DNA from: JACRBK01 sp964427955
GTDB taxonomy: Bacteria > Chloroflexota > Anaerolineae > Aggregatilineales > Aggregatilineaceae
Length of the DNA stretch: 64,000 nt
Direction: 5' to 3'
NCBI GenBank assembly: GCA_964427955.1
Contig: CAYRWY010000001.1
Location: 1-64,000, forward strand
The notes beneath the pieces were generated by a model, which saw only the letters and a program-made list of their open reading frames with translations, was not told where the DNA came from and searched no databases. Shown here piece after piece: positions 62,655-64,000 of this stretch (the stretch's first letter is position 1; each line of letters starts with the position of its first letter). The translations under genes and the position numbers were made by a program.

Positions 62655-63185
62655 GTGTCTAACCTCTACAAGGTGATCGTCACCGGGCCGTTTAATTCAG
62701 GCAAAACGGCGTTTATCAGCACGATTTCGGATATTGAAGTGGTGACGACCGAGCGCAAGATCACGACCGAGGATCGCGGGATCAAAGCCGAGACCACCGT
62801 CGCGATGGATTATGGTCGCGTCGAATTGGACGGCAAAGTGCTGCACCTGAATGGCACTCCCGGCCAGGCCCGCTTTGACTTCATGTGGGAAATCCTGGCG
62901 CGCGAGATGCACGGCTTCATCGTACTGGTGGACAGCACCGATCCGCCGTCTTTTCCGGATGCGGCCCAGTTGATCGAGCTGTTCTCCAGCTTTCACGATG
63001 TGCCGTATCTCGTCGCCGCCAACAAGACCGATCTGCCCGGCGCGGTGAGCCTGAACGAACTCCGGCGCAAGGTCAACCCGGGCGAAGACGTGACGGTGAT
63101 GCCGTGCGTCGCGGTTCAGAAATCCAGTGTGCGGCAGGTGTTGCTGCAAATCATCGAGCTGATCGACTACCGCCGCGGCGCGTAG
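62655..63185 (+). CDS. Ras-like small GTPase (MglA/CvnD-like)
   Basis: 176 residues. G1 GPFNSGKTAFIS, G3 region LNGTPGQARFDFMW, G4 AANKTDLPG. The DxxG Asp is replaced by Gly (GTPG), as in the CvnD-type GTPases of actinobacterial conservons. It starts at GTG with GAGGAG upstream. In other bacteria such GTPases pair with roadblock proteins and set polarity, motility or kinase signalling; no roadblock gene is adjacent. It is the last gene of the signalling operon, before a terminator. Confidence 0.92.
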   Translation: MSNLYKVIVTGPFNSGKTAFISTISDIEVVTTERKITTEDRGIKAETTVAMDYGRVELDGKVLHLNGTPGQARFDFMWEILAREMHGFIVLVDSTDPPSFPDAAQLIELFSSFHDVPYLVAANKTDLPGAVSLNELRRKVNPGEDVTVMPCVAVQKSSVRQVLLQIIELIDYRRGA

Positions 63186-63206
63186 TGAGGATGGGATGCT
63201 AAGAAT

Positions 63207-63233
63207 GAGCCGGGTTGTGCCCGGCTCTTTTGT
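63207..63233 (+). terminator. Terminator of the signalling operon
   Basis: GAGCCGGG (63207-63214), loop TTGTG, CCCGGCTC (63220-63227), then TTTTG. Confidence 0.85.
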
Positions 63234-63257
63234 TGGGGAGAGCCTCAGAAGCCTTTT

Positions 63258-63358
63258 GAAAAGCCCCTATCCCCAGCCCTTCCTCCGCTCGCAGGGGAAG
63301 GGGGTAGTGGCTCTTAAGTCCCTCTCCGCCTGCGGGGAGGGATTGAGGGAGGGGCGTG
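63258..63358. repeat. Palindromic REP/MITE-like element
   Basis: About 100 bases of C-rich then G-rich tracts. The ends are imperfect inverted repeats (GCCCCTATCCCCAGCCC versus GGGATTGAGGGAGGGGC), with two inner C/G-rich hairpins. It resembles interspersed palindromic elements of many bacterial genomes. Only one copy is in the window. Confidence 0.5.
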
Positions 63359-63367
63359 AGTGACCTC

Positions 63368-63574
63368 TCAGGGAGCGGCGTCGTCGATGGCGGCGAGCGC
63401 CGCCTGCGCGGCGATCCGCTGGCCGTCGGTCCAGCCTTCTTCCGTGGCCATGCGGCGCAGGTGAGCCTGGATCGCCGCCTGTTCGTCGGCGTCCAACCCC
63501 TTCCAGGCGGCCAAAATCTGGTCAGCGTCTTCGCTCAACAGGTTAGCCCACAAACTTTCGAGTTCAGCGTCCAT
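63368..63574 (-). CDS. Small helical protein, function unknown
   Basis: 68 residues from ATG 63574, which overlaps the end of the deaminase gene by 11 bases. All-helical and acidic (DAELESLWANLLSEDADQIL, then TDGQRIAAQAALAAIDDAA). No family is recognised. GGAGA lies just before the start, inside the deaminase gene, so translation is probably coupled. Confidence 0.55.
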   Translation of the reverse strand: MDAELESLWANLLSEDADQILAAWKGLDADEQAAIQAHLRRMATEEGWTDGQRIAAQAALAAIDDAAP

Positions 63575-64000
63575 TCTCCAGCCCGTTCTGGCCGCGCAGC
63601 CGGTCATATTCCGCCTGGAACTCGTGGAGCATCGCGTGTTTTCGATCCTCCGGCAGATAGCTGGCGCGCAGGCCGTTCAGTGCGACCTGTTCGAGTTGGT
63701 CGAGACTCAGGCCGCAATCCTGCACGGCATGAAGATATTCGTCGTTCAGGGTGGTGTTGAACAGTGCCGGATCGTCGGAGTTCAGCGTGACGCAGGCACC
63801 CGCTTCGACTAACCGCCGCAGGGCGTGTTCGGCATAGGACGGGTAGACCCCCAGGCAGAGGTTGCTGGTGGGGTTGACTTCCAGCGGGATCTGGTGCCCG
63901 ACCAGGTAGTCCACCAGCACGGGATCTTCAATCGAGCGCACGCCGTGCCCCAACCGCTCCGCCTTGAGCGACCGGATCGCGCCCCATACACTGGCCGGTC
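63564..64000 (-). CDS. Adenosine deaminase, C-terminal part (cut by window edge)
   Basis: The frame runs past the right edge; 145 residues are visible. Deaminates adenosine to inosine in purine salvage. Visible family features are ERLGHG (zinc-region His), LEVNPTSNLCLG and the VTLNSDDPALFN metal/catalytic Asp pair. The internal TTG at 63953 is not a start, as family-typical sequence (SLKAERLGHG) continues upstream. The N-terminal zinc ligands are outside the window. Adenine deaminase of the same family is the alternative. Confidence 0.9.
   Translation of the reverse strand, partial: PASVWGAIRSLKAERLGHGVRSIEDPVLVDYLVGHQIPLEVNPTSNLCLGVYPSYAEHALRRLVEAGACVTLNSDDPALFNTTLNDEYLHAVQDCGLSLDQLEQVALNGLRASYLPEDRKHAMLHEFQAEYDRLRGQNGLENGR

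Noticed and set aside
1..64000. tRNA, rRNA, CRISPR arrays and insertion sequences
   Set aside because: I scanned the intergenic gaps by eye and saw no cloverleaf-like arm pair, regular short direct repeats with spacers, transposase or target-site duplications; a tRNA search program would be needed to be certain.

Overview
The window is a GC-rich bacterial chromosome segment with about 60 protein-coding genes and short intergenic gaps. I see no tRNA, rRNA, CRISPR array, transposase or integrase. The mix suggests Chloroflexota, most likely an Anaerolineae-like lineage: Thr-rich lipoproteins, a type 2 IPP isomerase, a DUF3068/PorA-like protein, eukaryotic-type Ser/Thr kinase and phosphatase genes, CvnD/MglA-like GTPases and large membrane glycosyltransferases. 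That is inferred from gene content, not from a phylogeny. GTG and TTG starts are frequent, and ATGA or TGATG overlaps mark many operons.

Layout. 1-2.9 kb: a class III cyclase cut by the left edge, APS kinase and a DUF3068 membrane protein. 2.9-7.9 kb: a leftward operon with two GT39-type membrane glycosyltransferases, then a DUF4870 protein. 8-12 kb: aspS, an isolated T4 gp19-like tail-tube protein and three hypothetical genes. 12-15.4 kb: a phosphoesterase, then tsaE-tsaB-rimI and a family 4 uracil-DNA glycosylase. 15.5-24.2 kb: a surface-polysaccharide locus (WecA-like phosphosugar transferase, epimerase, two GT4 enzymes, AsnB, and a membrane glycosyltransferase with a stop at codon 8). 24.2-28.4 kb: M42 peptidase, HAD hydrolase, DsbA-like thioredoxin, M19 dipeptidase and a membrane protein. 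28.4-31.1 kb: MoeB-rhodanese and a lone CpaF/TadA ATPase, both leftward. 31.4-35.3 kb: rpoB without rpoC. 35.4-42.2 kb: a mini zinc-finger protein and two large lipoproteins, one with nine Ig-like repeats of exactly 91 residues. 42.2-50.6 kb: a second polysaccharide locus with a glycosidase-like/O-antigen-ligase fusion, a macro-domain protein, UDP-xylose synthase, a second ligase, GtrA, a response regulator and a GT4. 50.6-53.3 kb: beta-flower protein, thioesterase, ChlI-type ATPase and a membrane protein. 53.3-56.5 kb: acpP, type 2 IPP isomerase, a lipoprotein and HemW. 56.6-63.2 kb: a seven-gene signalling operon. 63.4-64 kb: a small gene and adenosine deaminase, cut by the right edge.

The best candidate for an undescribed system is 56629-63185. 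In one tight operon it encodes a Ser/Thr kinase with an eight-blade PQQ propeller, a PP2C phosphatase, a J-domain/VWA fusion, a zinc-ribbon/FHA adaptor, an unknown 79-residue protein, an OmpR-type regulator and a Ras-like GTPase. Kinase, phosphatase and phosphothreonine reader form a plausible phosphorylation circuit. The chaperone-like VWA protein could be the effector scaffold, and the GTPase and DNA-binding regulator the outputs. This wiring is inference from gene order and domains.
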